Assembly: GCA_963811775.1 (NCBI GenBank)
Contig: CAWESO010000019.1
Span: forward strand, 288,136-352,135
DNA length: 64,000 bases
From: Chersky-840 sp963811775
Lineage (GTDB): Bacteria > Actinomycetota > Acidimicrobiia > Acidimicrobiales > UBA8190
Reading direction: 5' to 3'
Shown here: positions 8,640-16,906 of the stretch, in pieces
How positions within the stretch are numbered: position 1 is the stretch's first letter
How the letters are laid out: each line of letters opens with the position of its first letter
Notes under the pieces: generated by a model
Database searches by the model: none
Told to the model about the DNA's origin: nothing
What the model saw: only the letters and a program-made list of their open reading frames with translations
Position numbers and translations under genes: made by a program

Positions 8640-9899
8640 ATCCCGCCGTCTATCTCCGGTGTCACAACCGACTTCTACCGTCGAGGTATGGGTCGCTGCC
8701 GCTCCTATCGCTACCTTCTCCAACCGACGGTCCACCAACGGGCCGATCTCGAGCGGCTCCTGCTCAACCAGTGCGAGCTCTACAACGCCGCGCTCGAGGA
8801 GCGCCAAGGTGCCTGGACATGGGAGCGGCGCTCGGTGTCGTATGTCGACCAGACGCGGACCCTGACCACGGTGCGAGGAGCGCGCCCCGAGGTCCTCGAC
8901 CATGGGGTGACGGTCTGCCGGGGGACCCTCAAACGCCTGGACCGGGCCTTCGCCGCCTTCTACCGCCGGTGCCGGGCCGGCCAGGCGCCGGGGTACCCCC
9001 GGTTCAAGTCCTCCCAACGCTGGGACTCGGTGCAATGGGAGGACAGATCGGGCTGGCGTCTCGACATCGAAAACCGGCGGCTGAGGCTGCTCGGCATTGG
9101 AAACGTCAAGGTCCGCCTCCACCGGGCCGTGCGCGGCACCCCCAAGGCCATCACCGTGGCCCGAGAGGGACAACGCTGGTGGGTGACGCTGCGATCTGTC
9201 GACGTCCCTGCCGAGCCCCGGCCCGCCACCGGTCGTCAGGTGGGCATCGACCTCGGCATCGTCGCCCAGCTGGCCACGAGTGACGGGGAGGTCGTGGAAG
9301 AAGGCCGCTACGGGCGACGAGCCGCGGAACGTCTGGCAAACGCCCAGCGTGCATTGAAGGACAAGCGCCGGGGATCTCGCCGTCGACAACGGGCGATGGA
9401 CAGAGTCGCTGCTGCTCACCGCCTGGTGCGCAATCAGAGAAAAGACCTGGCCCACAAGCTGTCTCGGCAGTTGGTCAACCGTTACGACCTGATCGCCCAC
9501 GAGGACCTCGAGATCACCAACATGGTGCGCCGCCCCCGGCCAGGGAGAGCCGCCGACGGCACCCACGAACCAAACGGAGCGGCCGCCAAAGCCGGTCTCA
9601 ACCGCTCCATCTCCGACGCCGGGTGGGGACAACTCCTGCAGTGCATCGCGTACAAAGCGGAAGAGGCTGGTCGCATCGTCATTGCAGTGAACCCCCGCCA
9701 CAGCTCCCAGCGGTGCTCCTCGTGCGGGCACACCGTTGGGGGCAACCGGCGCACCCAGGCCCGGTTCCGATGTCTGGCGTGCGGCCATGAGGGCCACGCC
9801 GACGTCAACGCGGCTGTGAACATCTTGCGGGCCGGTAGGGCCCGACAGGCTGAGGCCTGTGCTGGGTTGACAAACTGACCCTCTACCCGACACCAACTA
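8640..9899 (+). mobile_element. IS200/IS605- or IS607-type element with tnpB only
   Basis: A tnpB gene with no tnpA or serine resolvase beside it. The boundaries are estimated: coding-like fragments on both sides (8618-~8650 and ~9900-9989) limit the element. No terminal inverted repeats are expected for this class. The 3' end of tnpB and the bases just after it are where the guide (omega) RNA scaffold normally lies. Its mobility would depend on a transposase elsewhere in the genome. Confidence 0.55.
8688..9878 (+). CDS. tnpB: TnpB RNA-guided nuclease
   Basis: 396 residues from ATG 8688; a GTG at 8625 would add 21 residues unlike the family. TnpB proteins are RuvC nucleases guided by an RNA from the element's right end and are ancestors of Cas12. 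RuvC residues are visible: D188 in VGIDLG, E272 in AHEDLE and D372 in HADVNAAVN, with a zinc ribbon CSSC (343/346) and CLAC (362/365) between the last two. The N-terminus 'RCRSYRYLLQPTVHQ' is typical. All catalytic residues are present and the frame is intact, so it may be active. The Cys and RuvC spacing match ordinary TnpB rather than a miniature Cas12. Confidence 0.9.
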   Translation: MGRCRSYRYLLQPTVHQRADLERLLLNQCELYNAALEERQGAWTWERRSVSYVDQTRTLTTVRGARPEVLDHGVTVCRGTLKRLDRAFAAFYRRCRAGQAPGYPRFKSSQRWDSVQWEDRSGWRLDIENRRLRLLGIGNVKVRLHRAVRGTPKAITVAREGQRWWVTLRSVDVPAEPRPATGRQVGIDLGIVAQLATSDGEVVEEGRYGRRAAERLANAQRALKDKRRGSRRRQRAMDRVAAAHRLVRNQRKDLAHKLSRQLVNRYDLIAHEDLEITNMVRRPRPGRAADGTHEPNGAAAKAGLNRSISDAGWGQLLQCIAYKAEEAGRIVIAVNPRHSSQRCSSCGHTVGGNRRTQARFRCLACGHEGHADVNAAVNILRAGRARQAEACAGLTN

Positions 9900-9989
9900 C
9901 TGCGCCGGCCGGCCACGTCGCCGGTCATCAGCGAGATCATGGACCGAGCCCGATCCTGGGCCGCCGCAGAGGGCTGGGAGCTCGACTGA
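9900..9989 (+). pseudogene. possible C-terminal gene remnant beside tnpB
   Basis: Directly after the TnpB region an open frame reads ...SPVISEIMDRARSWAAAEGWELD then TGA (9987-9989), which looks like an ordinary protein C-terminus. On the other side of the element, ATG 8618 begins MGRGSIWDPAVYLR, which looks like the start of a methyltransferase-type protein. The two may be pieces of one or two genes displaced by the insertion. No family assignment is possible for the right piece. Confidence 0.3.
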
Positions 9990-9995
9990 CGGGCG

Positions 9996-11102
9996 CTACA
10001 GCGCCGCGGTCAACGCGCCGAGCGGCATGCGCAGGTCGTCGAGCATGCGCAGGTCCTCTTCCGGCGAGCGTCCGAGGGTGGTGAGGTAGTTGCCGACGAT
10101 CAGCGCGTTGATCCCCGACGTCATCCCCATGGCCTGGAGGTCGCGCAGCGTCACCTCTCGGCCCCCGGCGTAGCGCAGGATCACGCCCGGGAGCGCCAGC
10201 CGGAATAGCGCGATCCAGCGGATGGCGTCCCACGCGCCCACCACGGGCCGGTGGCCGAGCGGGGTCCCGGGGCGGGGGTTCAAGAAGTTGACTGGGACCT
10301 CGGTGGGGTCGAGGTCGCGCAGCTGGAGGAGGAGCTCGACCCGCTGGGCGTCGCTCTCGCCCATGCCGACCAGGGCCCCGCAGCACAATTCCATGCCGTG
10401 GGCGCGCACCAGGCGGCACGTGTCGGCCCGCTCCTCCCAACCGTGCGACGTGACGACGGTGGGGAAGAACGAGCGCGCCGTCTCGACGTTGTGGTTGTAG
10501 CGGTGCACGCCCCCCGCGGCCAGGCGCCGGGCCTGGTCGTCGGTGAGGATGCCGGCCGACACGGCCACATTGAGCCCGGTGCGGTCGCGCACCAGAGGGA
10601 CGAGCTCGAGTAGCCGGGCCATGACGCGCTCGTCGGGGCCGCGCACGGCCAGGACGATGCAGAACTCCGTCGCCCCCAGCGCGGCGGTCTCGGCCGCGGC
10701 GGCCAGGACCTCGTCGGTGTCGAGGAAGGGTGTCGCCTTCACCGGTGTGTCGAAGCGCGACGACTGCGAGCAGAAGTGGCAGTCCTCGGGGCACCCCCCC
10801 GTCTTGGCCGACAGGATGCCCTCCACCTCCACGGTGGGCCCGCACCACGTCAGCCTGACCTCGTGCGCCAACGAGGCCAACCCCGTCACCGACTCGTCGG
10901 GCACCACGGCCAGGTCCCCCAACTCCTCGGCGTCGAGCAGGCGGCGCTCGTCGAGCAGGGCTATGGCGGCGGCGGCGATGCGGGCCCTCGCCTCGGAGGG
11001 GCTCGGGGGGGCGGGGAGCCGCACCGGGCAGGGCTCGATGGGCGCTCGCAGGGAGACGGTGCTACGCGTGGGGGCAGCGGTGGCGTCGGCTGGCACCGGC
11101 AC
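9996..11102 (-). CDS. bioB: biotin synthase
   Basis: About 368 residues. Radical-SAM enzyme that inserts sulfur into dethiobiotin, the last step of biotin synthesis. The radical-SAM cluster motif CPEDCHFC gives Cys 104, 108 and 111. Ligands for the second, sacrificial 2Fe-2S cluster are consistent with Cys in 'EFCIVLAVRG' and 'MELCCGALVGMGES' and Arg in 'ILRYAGGREV'. The family motif YNHNVETA is present. The start is uncertain: GTG 11102 is used, but a GTG at 11171 or one nearer residue 16 is possible, as the first ~30 residues are poorly conserved. No bioA, bioD or bioF is in the window. Divergent from the acyl-CoA dehydrogenase gene, with which it shares a promoter region. Confidence 0.93.
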   Translation of the reverse strand: MPVPADATAAPTRSTVSLRAPIEPCPVRLPAPPSPSEARARIAAAAIALLDERRLLDAEELGDLAVVPDESVTGLASLAHEVRLTWCGPTVEVEGILSAKTGGCPEDCHFCSQSSRFDTPVKATPFLDTDEVLAAAAETAALGATEFCIVLAVRGPDERVMARLLELVPLVRDRTGLNVAVSAGILTDDQARRLAAGGVHRYNHNVETARSFFPTVVTSHGWEERADTCRLVRAHGMELCCGALVGMGESDAQRVELLLQLRDLDPTEVPVNFLNPRPGTPLGHRPVVGAWDAIRWIALFRLALPGVILRYAGGREVTLRDLQAMGMTSGINALIVGNYLTTLGRSPEEDLRMLDDLRMPLGALTAAL

Positions 11103-11154
11103 ACGGTAGCGGCCGGCCCCGGAGGGCTCGGAACGGCCGAGGCACGATCCAGAA

Positions 11155-11202
11155 ACAGGAGCCCGATACACCGATCCCGATACAGGAGCCCGATACAGGA
11201 GG
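11155..11202. repeat. short direct repeats in the bioB/acadM-type intergenic region
   Basis: The unit ACAGGAGCCCGATAC and shortened versions recur about three times in ~48 bp. The last copy supplies the AGGAGG ribosome binding site (11197-11202) of the acyl-CoA dehydrogenase gene. Probably slippage-derived; a role in regulating the divergent genes is possible but not shown. Confidence 0.5.
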
Positions 11203-11209
11203 CAGTCAC

Positions 11210-12508
11210 GTGGCGTGGGACTTCGAGACCGAACCCGAGTACGAGGCCAAGCTGGCCTGGGCGCGTGCCCTGGTCGACGAGGAGATCGTGCCCCTCGAGA
11301 CCCTCGACCTCGAGTACGACGCCCTCCTGCGGGTCATCGGGCCGCTCCAGGAGGCGGTGAAGGAACAGGGCCTGTGGGCCGCGCACCTCCCCCCCGAGCT
11401 CGGCGGCATGGGCTTCGGCCAGGTGCGCCTCGGACTGCTGCACGAGGTGCTGGGGCGCTGTGCGATCGCCCCCGTGGTCTTCGGCAACAACGCGCCGGAC
11501 TCGGGCAACGCCGAGCTGCTGGCGGTGGGTATCGAGGCCAACGGGCGCACCGAGCAGCGCGCGCAGTGGCTCGAGCCCTTGTTGGAGGGCAAGCTGCGCA
11601 GCGCCTTCTCCATGACCGAGCCCGGTGCGGGTGCGGACCCCACCATGATCACCACCAGCGCGGTGCGCGACGGCGAGGAGTGGGTGATCAACGGGCACAA
11701 GTGGTTCACCTCCAACGGGTCGGTGGCCGACTTCCTCATCGTGATGTGCGTCACCAATCCCGACGTGCACCCCTACGCCGGGTGCTCCATGGTCCTCGTG
11801 CCGGCGGACACGCCAGGGGTGGACATCGTGCGCGACGTGCCCACCATGGAGCATCCCTTCCCCCACTTCGGGAAGTTCGGTGGGCATTCGGAGATCGTCT
11901 ACCGCGACGTGCGCGTGCCGGTCGAGAACATCGTGGGCAACGAGGGCGACGGCTTCCGCCTGGCCCAGATGCGCCTGGGCCCGGGCCGCATCCACCACTG
12001 CATGCGCTGGCTGGGCCAGTCGCGCCGGGCCTTCGACATGCTGTGCGAGCGGGCCGTGTCGCGCCAGGTGCACGGCTCGCTCCTGGCCGACAAGCAGATG
12101 GTGCAGAGCTGGGTGGCCGACTCCATGGCCGAGATGGCCGCGGCGCGGCTCATGACCCTGCACGCGGCGTGGAAGATGGACCGCGACGGCGCGCCGGCGG
12201 CCCGGGTCGAGATCGCCATGATCAAGTACTTCGGCGCCGGCGTGCTCTACAACGTGATCGACCGGGCCATCCAGGCCCACGGGTCCCTGGGGTTCTCCAC
12301 CGACCTCCCCCTCGAGCACATGTATCGCGCCGCGCACGCGGCGCGCATCTACGACGGGCCCGACGAGGTTCACAAGGTCACCGTGGCCCGCCAGGTCCTG
12401 AAGCACTACGCCCCGGCCGAGGTGCCCTCCGAGCACGTCCCCACACGCCGGCGCGCCGCCCAGGAGAAGTTCGCCGACCTGCTGGCCGAAGTGAGTGCCA
12501 ACGACTGA
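11210..12508 (+). CDS. acyl-CoA dehydrogenase (ACAD10/11-like)
   Basis: 432 residues from GTG, eight bases after AGGAGG. FAD enzyme that oxidises acyl-CoA to trans-2-enoyl-CoA in beta-oxidation. Signatures: 'FSMTEPGAGADPT' (FAD/substrate loop), 'WVINGHKWFTSNG', and the C-terminal 'AHAARIYDGPDEVHKVTVAR', the pattern of the ACAD10/11 branch that often handles long or hydroxylated acyl chains. Length and domain order (helical, beta, helical) are normal. It stands alone here, though a crotonase lies 12 kb away. Electron acceptor is expected to be ETF. Confidence 0.9.
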   Translation: MAWDFETEPEYEAKLAWARALVDEEIVPLETLDLEYDALLRVIGPLQEAVKEQGLWAAHLPPELGGMGFGQVRLGLLHEVLGRCAIAPVVFGNNAPDSGNAELLAVGIEANGRTEQRAQWLEPLLEGKLRSAFSMTEPGAGADPTMITTSAVRDGEEWVINGHKWFTSNGSVADFLIVMCVTNPDVHPYAGCSMVLVPADTPGVDIVRDVPTMEHPFPHFGKFGGHSEIVYRDVRVPVENIVGNEGDGFRLAQMRLGPGRIHHCMRWLGQSRRAFDMLCERAVSRQVHGSLLADKQMVQSWVADSMAEMAAARLMTLHAAWKMDRDGAPAARVEIAMIKYFGAGVLYNVIDRAIQAHGSLGFSTDLPLEHMYRAAHAARIYDGPDEVHKVTVARQVLKHYAPAEVPSEHVPTRRRAAQEKFADLLAEVSAND

Positions 12509-12607
12509 GCGGCGCTAGCGTGCCCGGACCGGGATGCGACCGCCGTCCCGGATGTGCACCAGGGGGCACAGTGACCATTCGGGCCCAGACCGACCACAGG
12601 CCGACCG

Positions 12608-12634
12608 CGGCGCGCCGACTGGGACGGCGCGCCG
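12608..12634. promoter_or_regulatory. two identical 10-bp palindromes
   Basis: CGGCGCGCCG occurs at 12608-12617 and again at 12625-12634, 17 bases apart, in the 156-bp gap before the MBL-fold gene. Each copy is self-complementary and the pair can also fold into one hairpin. It may be an operator for a dimeric regulator, a terminator for the preceding gene, or chance in GC-rich DNA. Confidence 0.3.
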
Positions 12635-12664
12635 GGACACGACCGCGCCGGGCGGGGGCGCGCC

Positions 12665-13516
12665 GTGCGGGTGACGATCTGCGGGGCCCGGGGGTCGACG
12701 CCGGCCTCGGGGCCCGACTTCGTGCGCCACGGCAGCCACACCTCGTGCGTGGCCCTGGCCCATGACGGCGAGCGGCCCAGCCTCGTGCTCGACTCCGGCA
12801 CCGGCATCCGCCGCATCACCGCGTTGCTGGGTGAGCACAGCTTCGACGGCTCGATCCTGCTCGGCCATCTCCACTGGGACCACACCCAGGGCCTCCCCTT
12901 CTTCGCCGGGGCGGACCGGCCCGACGCCCGCACCGACCTGTACATGCCGGCCCAGGGCGACGCCGAGGAGGTCCTGCGCCGCGTCATGTCGCCGCCGCAC
13001 TTCCCGATCACGCCCGCCGACCTGCGCGGCACGTGGCGCTTCCTCGGCCTCGAGCCGGGCGAGCCCGTCGAGTTGGAGGGGTTCACCGTCCTCGCCCGCG
13101 AGATCCCCCACAAGGGCGGGCGCACCTTCGGCTTCCGCGTCTCCGACGCCAGCGCCACCGTGGCGTATCTGTCGGACCACTGTCCCACCGCCTTCGGCCC
13201 CGGCCCCGACGGGCTCGGCGAGTACCACGAAGCCGCCCTGGCCCTGGCCGACGGCGTCGACCTGCTCGTGCACGACGCCCAGTACCACGACGACGAGCTC
13301 GCCGCCCGGGCCAGCTTCGGCCACGCGTCGTCGGGCTACGCCGTGGCCCTGGGCCAGCGCGCCGGGGTCCGGCGGGTGCTGCTGTTCCACCACGACCCGC
13401 CGCGCACCGACGACGACATCGACGCCGTGGTGGCGTCGTTCGCCCGGGCCACGGTGTCGGTGGGGGCCGCAGCCGAGGGCATGGTCGTGGATCTCCCCGA
13501 GCCGGGGGAGCGCTGA
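12665..13516 (+). CDS. MBL-fold metallo-hydrolase
   Basis: 283 residues from GTG. Metallo-beta-lactamase fold with the two-metal signature HLHWDH at residues 68-73, then H in 'IPHKGG', D in 'YLSDH' and a final H in 'LFHHDP'. The opening 'MRVTICGARGSTP' and 'SLVLDSGTGIRR' match the family of cyclic-nucleotide phosphodiesterase or RNase Z-like hydrolases often placed beside signalling genes. No exonuclease beta-CASP domain is present. It lies 43 bases before a response regulator and may be cotranscribed. Given the nearby adenylate cyclase, a phosphodiesterase role is attractive but unproven. Confidence 0.82.
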   Translation: MRVTICGARGSTPASGPDFVRHGSHTSCVALAHDGERPSLVLDSGTGIRRITALLGEHSFDGSILLGHLHWDHTQGLPFFAGADRPDARTDLYMPAQGDAEEVLRRVMSPPHFPITPADLRGTWRFLGLEPGEPVELEGFTVLAREIPHKGGRTFGFRVSDASATVAYLSDHCPTAFGPGPDGLGEYHEAALALADGVDLLVHDAQYHDDELAARASFGHASSGYAVALGQRAGVRRVLLFHHDPPRTDDDIDAVVASFARATVSVGAAAEGMVVDLPEPGER

Positions 13517-13559
13517 GGCGGGGTCGGCACCACACCCCTCTGGCCTACAGTGCGGGGCC

Positions 13560-14228
13560 ATGGCAGTGCGGATCGTCTTGGCGGAGGACAACTACCTGGT
13601 GCGTGAGGGTGTGCGCACCCTGGTGGAGACCGAGCCCGACCTCGAGGTGGTGGGGTGCTGCGAGGACTACGACTCGCTCATCGCCACCGTCGACGAGCAG
13701 ACCCCCGACGTGGTCGTGACCGACATCCGCATGCCGCCCACGGGGACCGACGAAGGGATCCGGGCGGCCGAGGTCCTGCGCCAGCGCCACCCCGACATGG
13801 GCGTGGTGGTCCTGAGCCAGTACTCCGAGCCGGCCTACGCCGTGGCCTTCCTCGACGGCGGGTCCAAGGGCCGCGCCTACCTCCTCAAAGAGCGCGTGTC
13901 GGACATCGGGCAGCTGGCCGGGGCGATCCGCGAGGTGGCGGCGGGGGGCTCGGTCATCGACCCCGAGGTCGTCGACGCCCTGGTCTCGGCGCGGGCCCGG
14001 CCCGCCGACTCGCCGCTGCACCGGCTCACGGCGCGCGAGAGCGAGATCCTGTCGGAGATGGCCCAGGGCAAGAACAACGCGGCGGTGGCCGCGTCCCTGG
14101 TGCTGTCGGAGCGGGCCGTCGAGAAGCACATCAACTCGATCTTCTCCAAGCTGGCGCTGTCGCAGGAGCCCGACGTGCACCGCCGCGTCAAGGCGGTGCT
14201 CCTCTTCCTCTCCGTCCAGGACGGGTGA
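13560..14228 (+). CDS. NarL/FixJ-type response regulator
   Basis: 222 residues from ATG. Receiver domain at ~1-125 with the acidic pair in 'LAEDN', phospho-acceptor Asp in 'VVVTDIRMPP' and the Lys in 'AYLLKERV'. LuxR-type helix-turn-helix at ~150-215 ('LTARESEILSEMAQGKNN', 'SERAVEKHINSIFSKLAL'). Its receiver is strikingly similar to that of the receiver-cyclase protein at 17655-19003, including the VVVTDIRMPP stretch, so the two are paralogues. The histidine kinase at 14738-16906 is the likely phosphodonor for one or both. Confidence 0.9.
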   Translation: MAVRIVLAEDNYLVREGVRTLVETEPDLEVVGCCEDYDSLIATVDEQTPDVVVTDIRMPPTGTDEGIRAAEVLRQRHPDMGVVVLSQYSEPAYAVAFLDGGSKGRAYLLKERVSDIGQLAGAIREVAAGGSVIDPEVVDALVSARARPADSPLHRLTARESEILSEMAQGKNNAAVAASLVLSERAVEKHINSIFSKLALSQEPDVHRRVKAVLLFLSVQDG

Positions 14229-14355
14229 CCCCCTCCTCCTCGGGCCGCGCCGCGCTTCGGGCCCCGTCCCGCCGCCCGGGTGGGGGTGCTGCCACCACCG
14301 TCCCGGTCGTGCTGTCAGCCTGTGCCCCTCACCGACAGGCTGCGAGGATGGGGAC

Positions 14356-14748
14356 GTGGGTGACCTTGGGACCACGGTGCTGATCGTCGACGACCAATTG
14401 CCGTTCCGCATGGCGGCGCGCGTGGTGGTGGGGGTCACGCCCGGGTTCGAGGTGGTGGGGGAGGCCAAGTCGGGCGAGGACGCCGTCGAGCAGGTGGAGG
14501 CGCTCGCCCCCCAGCTCGTCCTCATGGACATCAACATGGACGGCATCTCCGGGATCGAGGCCACCCGGCGCATCACCGCCGCGCATCCCGAGACCCGGGT
14601 CATCTTGCTGTCGACCTACGACGCCGAGGACCTGCCCGCCGATGCCCGCACGTGCGGGGCACTCGGCTACGTCCACAAGGAACAGTTCGGCCCCGACGTC
14701 CTGATCGACCTGTGGTCGGGGGCGCAGACGGGCCGCCTCACCGATTGA
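14356..14748 (+). CDS. stand-alone receiver domain
   Basis: 130 residues from GTG, preceded by GAGG. A CheY-like receiver without output domain: acidic pair in 'IVDDQ', phospho-Asp in 'LVLMDINMDG', Thr/Ser in 'LLSTYD' and Lys in 'GYVHKEQF'. Its last 11 bases overlap the 3' end of the histidine kinase gene on the opposite strand. Single-domain receivers often act by protein interaction or as phosphate shuttles between kinase and regulators. Here it could connect the kinase with the receiver-cyclase. Confidence 0.85.
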   Translation: MGDLGTTVLIVDDQLPFRMAARVVVGVTPGFEVVGEAKSGEDAVEQVEALAPQLVLMDINMDGISGIEATRRITAAHPETRVILLSTYDAEDLPADARTCGALGYVHKEQFGPDVLIDLWSGAQTGRLTD

Positions 14749-16906
14749 GGGGGATGCGGCCCTCGATGGTCGTGCCCTCGCCCGGCGCGCTCTGCACGGT
14801 GACGGTGCCGCCGATGGCCCCCACCCGGTCGCTCATGTTCACGAAGCCCGCCCCGCTGGCCAGCGTCCCCTTGGCGTCGAAGCCCGCACCGGTGTCGCGC
14901 ACCTCGAAGCTCAGGTTGGTCTCGTCCGCCCACACCCGCACAGAGGCGGTGGCGCCCTCACCGGCGTGCTTGCCCGCGTTCTGCAAGGCCTCGAGGCAAC
15001 AGAAGTAGACCGCCGACTCGCGCTCGGGCGAGTAGCGGTCGAGGCCGTCGGCGTCCACCTCGGTGGGCAGCGCGGCGCGGCCCGCGGCCGAGCGCAGCGC
15101 CTCGCCGATGCCCCGGTCGATGAGCAGGGGCGGGTAGATGCCGTGCGCCAGGGCCCGCAGCTCCTGGACGGCTTCCTGGATGCCCTCGCCCAGCTGGTCC
15201 AGGATCTTGCCCGAGGCCTCGGGATCGCGCTCGGCCAGCTGGCGGGCGAGGCGCACGTTCACGGCCAGGGCCACCAGGTGCTGCTGGGCCCCGTCGTGGA
15301 GGTTGCGCTCGATCTGGCGCCGGGCCGCGTCGGACGCGGCCACGATGCGGGCCCGCGAGGCGCGGAGCTCGTCGGCCTGGCGCCGGACCTCGTCGAGCGA
15401 TTCCTGGAGGGCGGAGTCGAGCTCGACGTTGTGCAGGGCCAGGCCCACCTGGCGGGCGAGCTCGGTGAGCATGGTGTCGTCGTCGGTCGTGAACTGGTCG
15501 CTGTTGGGCGGCCGCACCGCCACGATGAGCCCGAGGACCTGGCCCGAGTGGGTGGTGGGCGCCACCCGCACCACGGAGTCCTCCCGGCCCTCGAGCAGGC
15601 TCGGCAGCCAGATCTCCACCCACGCCGTCCCCGTGACCCCGGCCCGGGCCACGACGGTGGCCTCCTCGTCGTTGAGCGTCATGCGCCGCACCGGCACGTC
15701 GGGCACCGACACCGTGCGCTCGAGATGCCCCCCCGATCCCGTCCACACCTCGGCCGCGGCCAGCCCGAGGGTCTTGCGCAGCGACTCGGCCACCTGCAGC
15801 AGGAGCTCGTCCATGGGGATGGCGCGCGACAGCCGGCTCCCGAAGGTGCGCAGCACCGTGTCGGGCGCCTCGCGCTCGCCGTAGACGATGCGGTTGGCGT
15901 ACTGGGTGAGTCGCTGGCGCGCCGGCCCGTACAGCAGCGCGGCGATCGCGGCGGCCGCCATCGACAGCGCCAGCAGCGAGCGCTGGTCGTGGGTGGGGGT
16001 GTGCCCGAGGCCCACCACGATGACGAGGTACACGATGACCACGATGCCGGTGAGCCCGGCCAGCGACACGGTGTGGGCCAGGATGCGGTCGATGCGCCCG
16101 GCCAGGCGACGCGAGCTCCCCATGGCCAGCGCCACCGCCAGCGGGACGCTCGCCACCATGACCACCAGCCACGGACGTGTCGGCCAGCCCCACAGCACGC
16201 GCAGGGCGAGGGCGACCACGAGCATCTCGGCCCCGACGGCCATGGCCCACCCGAACCACTGCATGCGCTGGCGCTCGACGCCGCGCGACCGCACGTAGCG
16301 GCGCTGGGAGCCGACCAGGCCGATCGTTCCGAACACCACGGCCTCGATGGCGACGGGCCACAGGGGGAGCGCGGGCCGGCGGGTCCACATGGCGATGCCG
16401 ACGCCGGCCCCGACGACGTACCCACCCACGATCGCCGCCCGGCTCAGGCGGCAGCTGCCGTCGGGGAGCCCGAGGAGCAGGTGCATGGCCGCCACGGGCA
16501 GCAGCGCCACGGCCAGCGGCTCGGCCACCCGCGCCATCGACAGCGCGCTCGAGCTGACCCCGGCGCTGTGCAGATGCGCCTGGCCCACCGCGGCGGCCAG
16601 CGTGGCGATGGCCCCGAGCCCGGTGCCGCCCAGGGCCAGCAGGCCCTGGCGCTCGAAGGGGCGCCGCACCACGGCGAACGCGCCCGCCAGCGCGAACGCG
16701 CTCAGCAGCACCGACCGCACGACCTCGGTGGCCAGGTTCCCGTGGCGACCGAGGATCGGCGCGTAGACGGCGACGGCGAGCGCGCCGAGGGCCAGGACCG
16801 CGGCGCTGAACGAGGTCGCCCGACGCTGCGGCGCGACGGGCTCGACCGTGGCCCGGCCCGGGCCGCCGGATGTCGTGCCGGTGGCCGTGGCGACCTGGAC
16901 GCTCAT
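14738..16906 (-). CDS. membrane sensor histidine kinase (NarL-system type)
   Basis: 722 residues. The first ~330 residues hold about eight to nine hydrophobic segments. A GAF-like domain follows (~345-490), then a coiled coil and the HisKA_3 dimerisation helix 'QIERNLHDGAQQHL' with phospho-acceptor His 537. The HATPase domain has an N-box ('EALQNAGKHA'), G1 ('DTGAGFD') and the 'GFVNMSDRVGAIGG' region. Such kinases partner with LuxR-type regulators. The ATG overlaps the upstream ABC ATPase stop by four bases, making it the last gene of the cyclase-ABC-kinase operon. The membrane part may sense lipids or envelope stress; the signal is unknown. Confidence 0.9.
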   Translation of the reverse strand: MSVQVATATGTTSGGPGRATVEPVAPQRRATSFSAAVLALGALAVAVYAPILGRHGNLATEVVRSVLLSAFALAGAFAVVRRPFERQGLLALGGTGLGAIATLAAAVGQAHLHSAGVSSSALSMARVAEPLAVALLPVAAMHLLLGLPDGSCRLSRAAIVGGYVVGAGVGIAMWTRRPALPLWPVAIEAVVFGTIGLVGSQRRYVRSRGVERQRMQWFGWAMAVGAEMLVVALALRVLWGWPTRPWLVVMVASVPLAVALAMGSSRRLAGRIDRILAHTVSLAGLTGIVVIVYLVIVVGLGHTPTHDQRSLLALSMAAAAIAALLYGPARQRLTQYANRIVYGEREAPDTVLRTFGSRLSRAIPMDELLLQVAESLRKTLGLAAAEVWTGSGGHLERTVSVPDVPVRRMTLNDEEATVVARAGVTGTAWVEIWLPSLLEGREDSVVRVAPTTHSGQVLGLIVAVRPPNSDQFTTDDDTMLTELARQVGLALHNVELDSALQESLDEVRRQADELRASRARIVAASDAARRQIERNLHDGAQQHLVALAVNVRLARQLAERDPEASGKILDQLGEGIQEAVQELRALAHGIYPPLLIDRGIGEALRSAAGRAALPTEVDADGLDRYSPERESAVYFCCLEALQNAGKHAGEGATASVRVWADETNLSFEVRDTGAGFDAKGTLASGAGFVNMSDRVGAIGGTVTVQSAPGEGTTIEGRIPLNR

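Noticed and set aside
8625..8687. Upstream GTG start for TnpB
   Set aside because: The added 21 residues do not resemble TnpB N-termini, whereas ATG 8688 begins exactly at the usual RSYRY segment.
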